Program-made: the position numbers and the translations under genes
Source: Rhodoferax lithotrophicus
Lineage (GTDB): Bacteria; Pseudomonadota; Gammaproteobacteria; Burkholderiales; Burkholderiaceae_C
Direction of reading: 5' to 3'
Length of the DNA stretch: 64,000 nucleotides
Assembly: GCF_019973615.1 (NCBI RefSeq)
Contig: NZ_AP024238.1
Span: 3,121,989-3,185,988 of the forward strand
In this document: positions 44,612-52,995 of the stretch, piece after piece
Layout: every line of letters begins with the position of its first letter
How positions within the stretch are numbered: position 1 is the first letter of the stretch
The notes under the pieces: generated by a model
Database searches by the model: none
Seen by the model: only the letters and a program-made list of their open reading frames with translations
What the model was told of the DNA's origin: nothing

Positions 44612-44643
44612 AAAAAAAGGCCTGATCTATGACAATCAGGTCT
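44612..44643 (-). terminator. Rho-independent terminator after tRNA-Lys
   Basis: On the minus strand the nine-base arms AGACCTGAT and ATCAGGCCT (44635-44643 and 44618-44626, one G-T pair) enclose an eight-base loop and are followed by a run of seven T (44618-44612). It sits 11 bases past the tRNA 3' end. Confidence 0.85.
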
Positions 44644-44653
44644 TTTGAAATTA

Positions 44654-44729
44654 TGGTGGGATGTGCGGGGATCGAACCCACGACAAACGGATTAAAAGTC
44701 CGCTGCTCTACCAGCTGAGCTAACATCCC
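44654..44729 (-). tRNA. tRNA-Lys (anticodon TTT)
   Basis: The minus strand gives GGGATGT as the 5' acceptor arm, TTAGCTCAGCTGGTAGAGCA for the D-arm region, anticodon loop ACTTTTAAT with TTT, the T-arm GTGGGTTCGATCCCCGC and the 3' arm ACATCCC, followed by discriminator A and an encoded CCA (76 nt in all). It reads AAA/AAG lysine codons. Confidence 0.97.
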
Positions 44730-44730
44730 A

Positions 44731-44756
44731 TCTTCCAAAAAATATATCCCTTGGAA
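44731..44756. repeat. Inverted repeat in the tRNA-Lys leader
   Basis: Seven-base perfect arms CTTCCAA and TTGGAAG with a 12-base A/T-rich centre lie just before the tRNA 5' end, at about the predicted transcript start. It could fold at the 5' end of the tRNA precursor or serve as a weak stop for tcdA transcripts; there is no T-run. Confidence 0.45.
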
Positions 44757-44763
44757 GCCTTAG

Positions 44764-44792
44764 ATTATAAACAATTTTTACCTATATTTCAG
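44764..44792 (-). promoter_or_regulatory. Sigma-70 promoter of tRNA-Lys
   Basis: On the minus strand the -35 is CTGAAA (44792-44787) and the -10 is a perfect TATAAT (44769-44764), 17 bases apart. The -35 side overlaps the last codons of tcdA. Confidence 0.65.
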
Positions 44793-45540
44793 ACTTTGTT
44801 GCCAATTTATTCAAAATCACGCCTGCAGCACATTGCCCGAAAGTCGATGTCACCGTCACCAAAGAACCAAAGCCGTGACAATTCAAAGTACCGTCACTTT
44901 GCAAACCACATGATGCATCAAGAGGAGTCACTGGTTCACGGCTAAATACACAAGTTATGCCCATTTTTTTTCCGTCACGTGGTGCACCATGCTCCTTGCG
45001 TAACTGATAACGAACCTTTGCAAGCAACGGGTCATGTGTGACCTCAGCCAAGTCATCCACAATCACGCCTTGTGCGTGGCGCTTACCTCCAGCTGCACCG
45101 ACGATCACATGGTCACATTTGGCTTTTATAGCCCATGCGGCAATCACTGTTTTGGCACGAACCTGATCACAAGCATCAATCACGGCATGCACAGCGACAC
45201 CAGGAGGCAGCAAATTGGGCCAGTTTTCAGGCTCTGCAAAAGCTTCTACACAATGGACTTGACACTCGGGAAAAAATGAATGGATACGTGCCTGCATCGC
45301 TTGAACTTTGGCCATTCCAAGGCTGTCTTGAGTGGCATGAATCTGACGATTGATATTGGATTCAGCCACCTGGTCAAAATCTATCAATGTCAGTTGACCC
45401 ACACCACTGCGCGCCAATGATTCTGCCACCCAGGAGCCCACTCCACCAATACCAACCACCACCACATGCGCATTAAAAATGTGCTTTGCTGCTGTTAAAC
45501 CAAACAAGCGCGCAATTCCGCCAAAACGCCGATCTGTCAT
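44782..45540 (-). CDS. tcdA: tRNA threonylcarbamoyladenosine dehydratase TcdA
   Basis: 252 aa, E1-like ThiF/MoeB fold: dinucleotide-binding VVVVGIGGVGSWVAESLARSG, LIDFDQVAESNINRQ, and KVRYQLRKEHG later. The match to E. coli CsdL/TcdA (start RFGGIARLFG) is strong along the length. It cyclises t6A37 to ct6A in tRNAs that read ANN codons, which includes the neighbouring tRNA-Lys. ATG overlaps the cpoB stop by 4 bp. Confidence 0.92.
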   Translation of the reverse strand: MTDRRFGGIARLFGLTAAKHIFNAHVVVVGIGGVGSWVAESLARSGVGQLTLIDFDQVAESNINRQIHATQDSLGMAKVQAMQARIHSFFPECQVHCVEAFAEPENWPNLLPPGVAVHAVIDACDQVRAKTVIAAWAIKAKCDHVIVGAAGGKRHAQGVIVDDLAEVTHDPLLAKVRYQLRKEHGAPRDGKKMGITCVFSREPVTPLDASCGLQSDGTLNCHGFGSLVTVTSTFGQCAAGVILNKLATKSEI

Positions 45541-46328
45541 TTCAAGGTAGACAAGCGTTCTTTAGCCGCAACGGCGGCCTCAGACTGAGGATAAGCCTTG
45601 ACAAGATCAGTGAGCGTTTTGCGAGCGCCCTTGGCATCTTTCAATTCCAACTGACAGTTGGCAACAGAGAGTACGGCCTCTGGTGTACGTAAATGCACGG
45701 GATCACGGGAGATCAAGGCCCGGAAATTGATGACCGCTTCTTTGTAATCACGACTTGCGTATTGCGCATTACCTAGCCAAAACAAGGCAGATGACACGTA
45801 TTTACTGGCTGGATAGCGCCCAATAAAACTCACGAACAAGTTTTGAGCATTCACAAAATCGCCTTTTCTAAAAATGGCCAAGGCACTTTCAAAATCACGT
45901 TTTTCAGTTGGCTCAGCAAAAAACTCAAGACCATCTACTTGCACCTTAACGGGTTCGAACTTGGCAAACCGTTCACTTGTAAGTTGCTCTTGATCTTTTT
46001 GACTGCGCTGCATATCAGCCAAATCCCGCATCAGTTTTTCATTAACACCACGAAGTGCTGCAACATCTGTTTTTAGAAGCTCAAGCTGCCGTTGTAAATC
46101 CAACAAACTTTTACCCAATGAGGTGCTTTCATCGGTAGAAAGTTTCCGGGATTGATCTGCCTCTTGGCGGATCGTTTCAACACGCTGACGCAGATCCAGG
46201 ATAGCTTTTCGTGCCTCATCGTCTTCAAACAAGGCCGCCTGAGACGACGAAGCACTCCAAAGACCACACACCAGTAGAACGAAAATTTTCAGATTCAAGT
46301 GCATATTTCGCAACCCATTCAAACTCAT
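45537..46328 (-). CDS. cpoB: Cell division coordinator CpoB (YbgF)
   Basis: 263 aa; ATG overlaps the pal stop by 4 bp (a second ATG 24 bases in gives a cleaner signal peptide, LKIFVLLVCGLWSASSSQA). After the signal there is a coiled coil (~30-110, LRQRVETIRQEADQS) and a C-terminal TPR domain (~125-260, FESALAIFRKGDFVNAQNLF). Periplasmic partner of TolA and PBP1B that ties peptidoglycan synthesis to outer-membrane constriction. Confidence 0.93.
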   Translation of the reverse strand: MSLNGLRNMHLNLKIFVLLVCGLWSASSSQAALFEDDEARKAILDLRQRVETIRQEADQSRKLSTDESTSLGKSLLDLQRQLELLKTDVAALRGVNEKLMRDLADMQRSQKDQEQLTSERFAKFEPVKVQVDGLEFFAEPTEKRDFESALAIFRKGDFVNAQNLFVSFIGRYPASKYVSSALFWLGNAQYASRDYKEAVINFRALISRDPVHLRTPEAVLSVANCQLELKDAKGARKTLTDLVKAYPQSEAAVAAKERLSTLK

Positions 46329-46861
46329 TGATAGCGAATTTCAGCACGGCGATTCTTGGCAAAGGCCGCTTCATCTGTACCTGTCACCGCCGGTTTTTCT
46401 TTGCCGAAACTGACTGATTCCATTTGGGTTTGAGGCACGCCCAAAATAGCCAGTGCATCACGTACGGCATCAGCCCGTTTTTGTCCCAAAGCCAAGTTGT
46501 ATTCACGACCACCAGATTCATCGGTGTGCCCTTCAATGGCAAGCTTGCGCATTGGCTGTGCCTTCGCCAAACGGGCATTGGCCGCTATCAACGATTGAAA
46601 CTCCATTTTGATGACATAACTGTCGTAATCAAAATACACAACACGTGGCGCAGAAGAAGCATTGGCAAGGGTAGTTTCCTTACCCATATCCACAGATGAA
46701 ACACCTTGACTGACCACACTTGAACCATTGGTGCCAGCGCTTTGCACCTTTACTGGTGTTGCATCTGCCACCGGCACATCACTCAAAGGGACAGAGGTAC
46801 CGCAAGCAGACAACATTGCAGTAACCCAGACTAACACCCAGAAAAACTTTTTCTTAATCAT
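46325..46861 (-). CDS. pal: Peptidoglycan-associated lipoprotein Pal
   Basis: 178 aa. Lipobox TAMLSACGTS, a Ser/Val-rich spacer and an OmpA-like peptidoglycan-binding domain (~70-178) with EGHTDESGGREYNLALGQKRA. Anchored in the outer membrane, binds peptidoglycan and TolB. 16 bp after tolB, 4-bp overlap with cpoB. Confidence 0.97.
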   Translation of the reverse strand: MIKKKFFWVLVWVTAMLSACGTSVPLSDVPVADATPVKVQSAGTNGSSVVSQGVSSVDMGKETTLANASSAPRVVYFDYDSYVIKMEFQSLIAANARLAKAQPMRKLAIEGHTDESGGREYNLALGQKRADAVRDALAILGVPQTQMESVSFGKEKPAVTGTDEAAFAKNRRAEIRYQ

Positions 46862-46877
46862 CTCGATACTCCAAAAC

Positions 46878-48155
46878 TTACGGTTTTAAAAAAGGGCCCC
46901 AATGCGGCTCACGAATATCACCACTTGGCCCATTCAAGCGGGCTTTGACTTTGCCATCCAACGTACTTGTCATCAAAGCCTCCCTACCTTGTTGCTGAGT
47001 TGCATAAACCAGCAATTTGCCATTGGGTGAAAAGCTGGGACTTTCATCAGCTGCAGTCTCGGTAATAGCCGCCACTACGCCTCCCGCCAACTGCATGACG
47101 TGCAGTTTAAAAACTCCACCCACGCGAGAAATATAAGCCATCCACCGACCATCAGAACTGATCGCTGGAGAAATGTTGTACGACCCGGTAAAGGTGACAC
47201 GCTCGACACCACCACCGGTTGCTGGCACTTTGTAAATTTGCGGTGAACCACCCCTGTCGCTCACGAAAAAAATACTCTGCCCATCGGGGGAGAATACAGG
47301 TTCGGTGTCGATGCTACCGGACTGGATTAATCGTTTCGGTTCACCACCGGACGCACTCAGTAAAAACAACTGGGAGCCACCATCACGACTCAAAGTCACC
47401 GCCAAAGTCTTCCCATCTGGCGACCAGGCTGGCGCACTGTTGGAGCCCTTGAAATTGGCAATCAACCTGCGCTTACCTGTACTCACGTTGTGAATGTAAA
47501 TGACAGGCTTGCGCGACTCAAATGACACATAGGCCAGCTGATTCCCATCGGGCGACCAGGCAGGCGAAATAATAGGCTCGGGACTGGCCAGTGCTGGCTG
47601 AGCATTTTCACCATCTGCGTCAGCCACCCACAATTGATACCGCTGCGAAGCCTTGGTGACATAGGCAATACGTGTCGAAAAAATACCTTTATCCCCGGTC
47701 AGCTTCTCGTAAATATAGTCGGCAATTCGATGCGCAGCCATGCGCAAATCGGTCGCACTCGCAGGGAAATTTTCCCCACCCTGATCTTGGCCCTTTACTA
47801 CATCCCAGAGTCTGAAACGGACATCAAACCGGCCGTCAGCCAGTTTGGTAACACTACCGGCAACAAAGGCATCTGAACCAGCCTGACGCAAAGTGGAGAA
47901 CTCTGGCTTGGTGTTTTCATCCATGCTGGCGCTTGATGCCAGAATGGATCGAAATTGACCACTACGCTCCAGATCCGCAAGAACAATATCCGAGATTCTT
48001 TGGCTCAACGCCTCTTGCCCTCGAAAAGGTGCCACCGTGACCGGCAGCTGCGTTAAACCCACGCCTGCAACATCAATTCTGAATTGTGCAAAACTGACCT
48101 GCACGCACAAAGTCAACGCACAAGCGACCCAAAATTTTGTAAAAAAACACTTCAT
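46878..48155 (-). CDS. tolB: Tol-Pal system protein TolB
   Basis: 425 aa: signal peptide (ALTLCVQVSFAQ), N-terminal domain (~25-160) and a six-bladed beta-propeller with repeated WSPDG/FSPDG blocks (AWSPDGNQLAYVS, VFSPDGQSIFFVS, SFSPNGKLLVYAT). Periplasmic, contacts Pal and TolA. The usual upstream tolQRA genes are not present; a glycosyltransferase gene lies there instead, so the tol cluster is split. Confidence 0.97.
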   Translation of the reverse strand: MKCFFTKFWVACALTLCVQVSFAQFRIDVAGVGLTQLPVTVAPFRGQEALSQRISDIVLADLERSGQFRSILASSASMDENTKPEFSTLRQAGSDAFVAGSVTKLADGRFDVRFRLWDVVKGQDQGGENFPASATDLRMAAHRIADYIYEKLTGDKGIFSTRIAYVTKASQRYQLWVADADGENAQPALASPEPIISPAWSPDGNQLAYVSFESRKPVIYIHNVSTGKRRLIANFKGSNSAPAWSPDGKTLAVTLSRDGGSQLFLLSASGGEPKRLIQSGSIDTEPVFSPDGQSIFFVSDRGGSPQIYKVPATGGGVERVTFTGSYNISPAISSDGRWMAYISRVGGVFKLHVMQLAGGVVAAITETAADESPSFSPNGKLLVYATQQQGREALMTSTLDGKVKARLNGPSGDIREPHWGPFLKP

Positions 48156-48182
48156 GAAATAGTTTTGACTGTTTCCAGTTAT

Positions 48183-49049
48183 TCAGTTCAGGGGGGTGAT
48201 CACGACATCTTCCGCATGCAAATTATCGCGGATACCTTTTTCAGCACACACGATTGTGGCTTTGCTGCGATCTATCACACGTTGATGGTTGGTATCTTCC
48301 GCGTGGCGGCTGTTCTGCCGATGCCATAGATGATAAACCTCGGTGCTGAAAAATCCGTTTTTCCTGCGTAAACCATATTGATGCAGCCGAAGCACCAAGT
48401 CTGCATCTTCATGGCCCCATCCTTCAAACGACTCATCAAAGCCATTGACCGCCCAAAAATCATCACGCCAAAGCGCAAAGTTGCAACTTCGAATCTGCTT
48501 CCAGCGAAATTGGGACTCATACCGACCGGGTGCTTGCGGCCAATACACCCAGTGTGCCAGTTTATTGATATCCCCACGGATACGCCAAAGCAGCCAATTC
48601 AGATAGCTGGCTTGCATCAAATCCACTTGCCCTGAAGTCACCTGCTTGCTGAGACGCTCGCTCAGCAACACCCGATTGCCGTTGACAAAACAGCCCTTTT
48701 CCGCCAGCTCCTCATGGGCTCGGACAAACCTGGCATTGGGCACACAATCACCGTCCAAAAACACCAGGTAGTCGGCAGTACTTGCCATTGCCCCCAAATT
48801 TCTGGCTCTCGAAGCCGTAAAACCAATATCTGGATGCCAAACATGCTTCACGGCACAGCGAAATGCGGGCAACTGCTGGCGCAACACTGCCACAGATGGC
48901 GCGGAAGAACCATCATCGGCAATCACAATTTCATGATGCGCTCCACACTGTGGGGTCAAAGCGTTCAACACCTGAATCAAGGCATCAACCCGGTTATAGG
49001 TGAGCACAATAAAGGAAATCGTCACACCCACGTCAATGTCCCATTTCAT
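48183..49049 (-). CDS. Glycosyltransferase family 2 with galactosyltransferase-like C-terminal domain
   Basis: 288 aa. ISFIVLTYNRVDALIQVLNAL, IADDGSS, the metal motif FLDGDCVPN and a C-terminal GFDESFEGWGHEDADLVLRL, which is the glycosyltransferase family 2/7 chondroitin-like signature (ED in GWGHEDADL). Start overlaps the upstream glycosyltransferase by 17 bp. Probably an LPS core or O-antigen sugar transferase, cytoplasmic face. Sugar unknown. Confidence 0.85.
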   Translation of the reverse strand: MKWDIDVGVTISFIVLTYNRVDALIQVLNALTPQCGAHHEIVIADDGSSAPSVAVLRQQLPAFRCAVKHVWHPDIGFTASRARNLGAMASTADYLVFLDGDCVPNARFVRAHEELAEKGCFVNGNRVLLSERLSKQVTSGQVDLMQASYLNWLLWRIRGDINKLAHWVYWPQAPGRYESQFRWKQIRSCNFALWRDDFWAVNGFDESFEGWGHEDADLVLRLHQYGLRRKNGFFSTEVYHLWHRQNSRHAEDTNHQRVIDRSKATIVCAEKGIRDNLHAEDVVITPLN

Positions 49050-49791
49050 GACGAGACATCAGCCATCTTTTGGCATAACGGTAATAAGTGCCTTCGGCAT
49101 TGGATATCGCCAGTGCCAGCCCCAACTGGCCATCCAAAAAACCCCGGCGTAGCACATAGGTTCTGAAAAAAGCCCAAGCACCATGGCCTATGGCCCCCCA
49201 CAAACTCGCCCGCTTGCCTTTGGTGCGCATGCTCAAGGCCCCCGCCGTCGAATACCGATTGGCCTTGTCCAGTACAGATTCAAAGTCAGGAAAGCTCAAA
49301 TGCATCAAAGGCGACTTCAGCTCACCAATCTTCCCTTGAATCAATAATTTCTCATGCACCAGATCATCTGAAAACTGGGCAGAACCCCTTCGGAACAGGC
49401 GCACAACCCAATCAGGTGACCAGCCTGAATGCAACATAAACTGACCGCAATAACTTGATCGCCGCGGAAACCGGTAAATGCATGGCCCGTTGGTTTTACC
49501 CAAAACGCCCAAAATTTCGTGACGCAACTCCTGGGTCACCCGCTCATCAGCATCCAAAGACAACACCCATTGCCCCTTGGCCAAGGCCAGAGCGCGATTT
49601 TTTTGTGGCCCAAAGCCCGGCCAATCCGGCGTGACATGAACCTGAGCACCCAAACGACGCGCAATATCTGCGGTCTGATCCGTACTGGAGGAGTCGACTA
49701 CGATGATCTCATCGGCAAAATCCAGCCCTTTAAGGCAGTCGCCTATGTTGGCCTGCTCGTTATGAGTGATGACGATGACGGACAAACGCAT
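49033..49791 (-). CDS. LPS core glycosyltransferase, WaaE/KdtX-like (GT2)
   Basis: 252 aa. LSVIVITHNEQANIGDCL, EIIVVDSSSTDQT, PGFGPQKNRAL and LSLDADERV are close to the WaaE/KdtX group, which adds a glucose to the first heptose of the LPS inner core in other bacteria. The C-terminal part (FRTYVLRRGFLDGQLGLALA) is also typical. It is divergent from the O-antigen ligase gene across 103 bp. Confidence 0.87.
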   Translation of the reverse strand: MRLSVIVITHNEQANIGDCLKGLDFADEIIVVDSSSTDQTADIARRLGAQVHVTPDWPGFGPQKNRALALAKGQWVLSLDADERVTQELRHEILGVLGKTNGPCIYRFPRRSSYCGQFMLHSGWSPDWVVRLFRRGSAQFSDDLVHEKLLIQGKIGELKSPLMHLSFPDFESVLDKANRYSTAGALSMRTKGKRASLWGAIGHGAWAFFRTYVLRRGFLDGQLGLALAISNAEGTYYRYAKRWLMSRHEMGH

Positions 49792-49894
49792 GACGTGTAT
49801 AAAAATGAATCAGAAGAGGGATCATAGATGACTCAGCCACCCCGAAGTCATGTGTGATGCATGCGGTAAAGTCAGCGGGTAACACATTCAATCT

Positions 49895-51169
49895 ATGCAC
49901 ACTTTGACGCGCGGGGCCGCTGGCCTTAGACTTTTCGTGATTTGCTTGGTGGCAGCCTCCGTTAGCCTGCCCATGGCCTGGATCAGTTTGGGCAAACTGA
50001 TGCTTTTCCTGGGGTGCCTAGTCTATTTTGCCTGGTCAGGACACAAAACACGTGATCAAGAGTCGCACACCTTGTGGTCTGTGCGACTCATTCTGGTGAT
50101 TTTGATTACTTTTGCCTTGAGCCTGTTCTGGAGCAAAGCACCGAGTGATATCGCGTTGATGGCATTGATCAAACACAGCAAATTACTGGAAGTCGCCATG
50201 CTGGTGATGCTGATTCGCAATGCGCGTGAAGCCCGTCTGGCCTTGCTGGTATTTTTTGGCAGCCAAGCCTTTCTTATCTTGAGCTCATGGATCATGGCCG
50301 CAGGTTACCGTGTGCCTTGGGCCACCAGCAATACGTTGGTACCAGAATACAAAAATGTGGTGTATTCCACCTACCTTGACCAAACCCTGATTTTTGCCGC
50401 AGCGGCCGCGGTGTTCTGGCATTTACGCCACCAATGGCGCAAGGCTCCATGGGTAGCGGGCTTGCTGGCGGTATCGGCAATTGCCAACAACCTGTTTTTG
50501 CAAGTCGGCAAAACCGGCTACCTGGCTTCTCTCATGGTTCTGACCTTGGCCGTGATGTGGGAGATTCCCCCAAAATGGCGAATAACAGCCCTGCTTGTCT
50601 TTCCCGTCTTGATGGCTGGCCTCATGTACGCCAGTTCTGCCAAATTCCAGAGCAAAGTAGCCCAAGTAATGACTGAAAGCCAAAGCTACAGCCAGCAAGG
50701 TGATGCCGTCGGCTCTTCAGGTTTTCGCCTGAACGCCTGGCACCGCTCGCTTCAGGCCATGGCGGAGCAGCCACTGATCGGCCACGGAGTTGGCAGTTGG
50801 ACACTGACTGTGAAGCGCATCGAAGGGCCGCAAGCCACCAATGTGTATGGTGATGGACTCACCAGCAACCCGCACCAGGAATTTTTGTTGTGGGGCGTTG
50901 AATTGGGCGTGGGCGGTACGCTCTTGCTGATACTGCTGGTGGTCGCCCTCGTTCGTGATGCCATGCAATTCGAGACTCCATTGCAGCGTGCGCTCATTTC
51001 CGTTGTGGCGGTCATGGTGCTGGGCTGCTCGTTCAACTCTTCACTTTATGACGCTCTGATTGGCGACTTCTTTTGTGTCACCTTGGGCCTTTTGCTGGCT
51101 TTGGGGGTGCGCCATCAAAGCCCGGCCTGCTTGCCAGACACGCCAGCCCCACAGAAAGTGAACGCGTGA
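49895..51169 (+). CDS. O-antigen ligase family protein (WaaL-like)
   Basis: 424 aa with about ten membrane helices and the Wzy_C/ligase region: a periplasmic loop with SSGFRLNAWHRSLQAMAEQPLIGHGVGSW and later LTSNPHQEFLLWGVELG, where the conserved Arg and the NPHNxxL-like (NPHQEFL) motif are seen. Joins O-antigen to lipid A-core in the periplasm. The stop overlaps the next start by 4 bases (GTGA). Confidence 0.88.
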   Translation: MHTLTRGAAGLRLFVICLVAASVSLPMAWISLGKLMLFLGCLVYFAWSGHKTRDQESHTLWSVRLILVILITFALSLFWSKAPSDIALMALIKHSKLLEVAMLVMLIRNAREARLALLVFFGSQAFLILSSWIMAAGYRVPWATSNTLVPEYKNVVYSTYLDQTLIFAAAAAVFWHLRHQWRKAPWVAGLLAVSAIANNLFLQVGKTGYLASLMVLTLAVMWEIPPKWRITALLVFPVLMAGLMYASSAKFQSKVAQVMTESQSYSQQGDAVGSSGFRLNAWHRSLQAMAEQPLIGHGVGSWTLTVKRIEGPQATNVYGDGLTSNPHQEFLLWGVELGVGGTLLLILLVVALVRDAMQFETPLQRALISVVAVMVLGCSFNSSLYDALIGDFFCVTLGLLLALGVRHQSPACLPDTPAPQKVNA

Positions 51170-52944
51170 GTACCCTAGATTTGTCCAGCAACAACGACAC
51201 CATCGTCACCCCACCCGAAGGCCTGCTACAACGCATCCGGCGGTTTACCCCCTACTTTGGCACCTTGCCTGGCATCTGGCTGATGGTGGCCCTGAGTGCC
51301 GTGGTGGGTGCAGCCACCGAACCGATGATTCCCGCCCTGCTCAAACCGCTGCTGGATCGGGGCTTCCAGCGCGGACAGCTGGAGATATGGGAGGTTCCGG
51401 CCTCTCTCTTGCTGCTGTTTGGTGTGCGTGGCTTGGCGGGCTACCTGTCGCAAATTGGCCTGACCCGCATCACCCATCAGGGCTTGCAACTGATGCGCCA
51501 AGCCATGTTTGACAAAATTCTGGCGGCCGAACTGCGGCTGTTTTCACAACAAAGCTCCAGCGCCCTGTCCAACACCGTGGTGTATGAAGTGCAAAACGGG
51601 GCCAGCATGCTGGTCAATGCCATGCTGAGCCTGACGCGCAACGGCCTGACCTTGCTGGCGTTGACGGCCTACCTGTTTTACCTGAACTGGAAGCTCACCC
51701 TGATCGTTGCGGCCATCTTCCCTGCGGTGGCCTGGGTCATGAAAGTGCTGACCCGGCGCGTCCACAAGCTCACCCAGGCCAACCAGGAAGCCACCGACGA
51801 ACTGGCTTACGTGGTCGAAGAAAACGTGTTGGCACACCGGGATATTCGCCTCTACGCCGCCCAGGCCACCCAGGCCGAACGTTTTAACCGCCTGAGCGAG
51901 TCGCTGCGTCACCTGGCCATGAAATCCACCGTGGCGGGGGCGGCCATGACCCCCATGACCCAAATGCTGGCGGCTGTGGCACTGTCAGCGGTGATTTCGG
52001 TGGCCTTGGTGCAAAGCGCCAGCAGCGGCACCTCGGTGGGCGGCTTTGTGGCGTTTGTCACCGCCATGCTGATGATCATTGCGCCGGTGCGGCAACTCTC
52101 CGAACTCTCCAGCCCGATCACCCGCGGCCTGGTCTCGCTGGAACGGGCACTGGCCTTGATTGAGCACACACCCGATGAATCGAGCGGCAACTTTGCCACC
52201 CCACGGGCCACCGGCATGCTCTCTTTTTCAGAGCTGGTTGTGCAGTATCCATCTGCACAAAACCCTGCTTTGTGCATTCATTCCCTGAAGATTCAACCGG
52301 GTGAAACCGTCGCCCTGGTGGGCGCATCAGGCTCCGGCAAAACCACCTTGGTGAACGTGTTGACGCGCTTTGTCGACATTCACTCGGGCCAGGTCACGCT
52401 GGACGGCCATGAGCTGCGCGCATGGCAACTGCCCGCCTTGCGGGCGCAGTTTTCCCTGGTCAGCCAGCAGGTGGTAATGATCAATGACAGCATTGCGGCC
52501 AATGTGGCCCTAGGCCTGCCGATGGACAAGGAACGGGTCATGCAATGCCTGATCTCCGCCAACCTGCAAGCCTTGGTCAAAACCCTGCCCAATGGCCTGG
52601 ACACCCTGGTCGGCCACAACGCCACCCAGCTCTCTGGCGGCCAACGCCAGCGCCTGGCGATTGCCCGTGCCTTGTACAAGGATGCGCCGATTCTGATTTT
52701 GGATGAAGCCACCTCGGCACTGGACACCGAGTCCGAGCGCAGCGTGCAGGAAGCCCTAGACCGGCTGATGACCCACCGCACCACGCTGGTGATTGCCCAC
52801 CGCTTGTCCACCGTGCACCATGCCGACCGCATCTTGGTGCTGGATCATGGCCAGATTGCCGAGATGGGCAACCATGCAGAACTGATACAGCACGATGGTC
52901 TGTACGCCCGGCTCTACCGTTTGGGTTTACACGACCCAGTATGA
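51166..52944 (+). CDS. msbA: Lipid A flippase MsbA-like ABC exporter
   Basis: 592 aa from the GTG at 51166; the frame is open earlier but within the ligase gene. An N-terminal six-helix exporter domain (~35-330) is followed by the ATPase with Walker A GASGSGKTTL, signature LSGGQRQRLAIARAL, Walker B ILILDEATSALD and the switch His in VIAHRLSTVHHADRI. Moves lipid A-core to the periplasmic leaflet; the coupling to a ligase gene fits. The stop codon lies within the first bases of repeat copy E. Confidence 0.9.
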   Translation: MSTLDLSSNNDTIVTPPEGLLQRIRRFTPYFGTLPGIWLMVALSAVVGAATEPMIPALLKPLLDRGFQRGQLEIWEVPASLLLLFGVRGLAGYLSQIGLTRITHQGLQLMRQAMFDKILAAELRLFSQQSSSALSNTVVYEVQNGASMLVNAMLSLTRNGLTLLALTAYLFYLNWKLTLIVAAIFPAVAWVMKVLTRRVHKLTQANQEATDELAYVVEENVLAHRDIRLYAAQATQAERFNRLSESLRHLAMKSTVAGAAMTPMTQMLAAVALSAVISVALVQSASSGTSVGGFVAFVTAMLMIIAPVRQLSELSSPITRGLVSLERALALIEHTPDESSGNFATPRATGMLSFSELVVQYPSAQNPALCIHSLKIQPGETVALVGASGSGKTTLVNVLTRFVDIHSGQVTLDGHELRAWQLPALRAQFSLVSQQVVMINDSIAANVALGLPMDKERVMQCLISANLQALVKTLPNGLDTLVGHNATQLSGGQRQRLAIARALYKDAPILILDEATSALDTESERSVQEALDRLMTHRTTLVIAHRLSTVHHADRILVLDHGQIAEMGNHAELIQHDGLYARLYRLGLHDPV

Positions 52945-52995
52945 AATGAATAGCAGCTTGCGCAGACTACATCAGCGCCAGAGGCCAATTTCTTA
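52938..52995 (+). repeat. 58-bp dispersed repeat, copy E (between convergent genes)
   Basis: TAGCA-GCTTGCGC and CCAGAGGCCAATTT fit the family at the same spacing. It fills the whole 48-bp gap between msbA and the convergent glycosyltransferase: its first bases hold the msbA stop (52942-52944) and its last bases the stop of the other gene (52993-52995). Confidence 0.8.
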
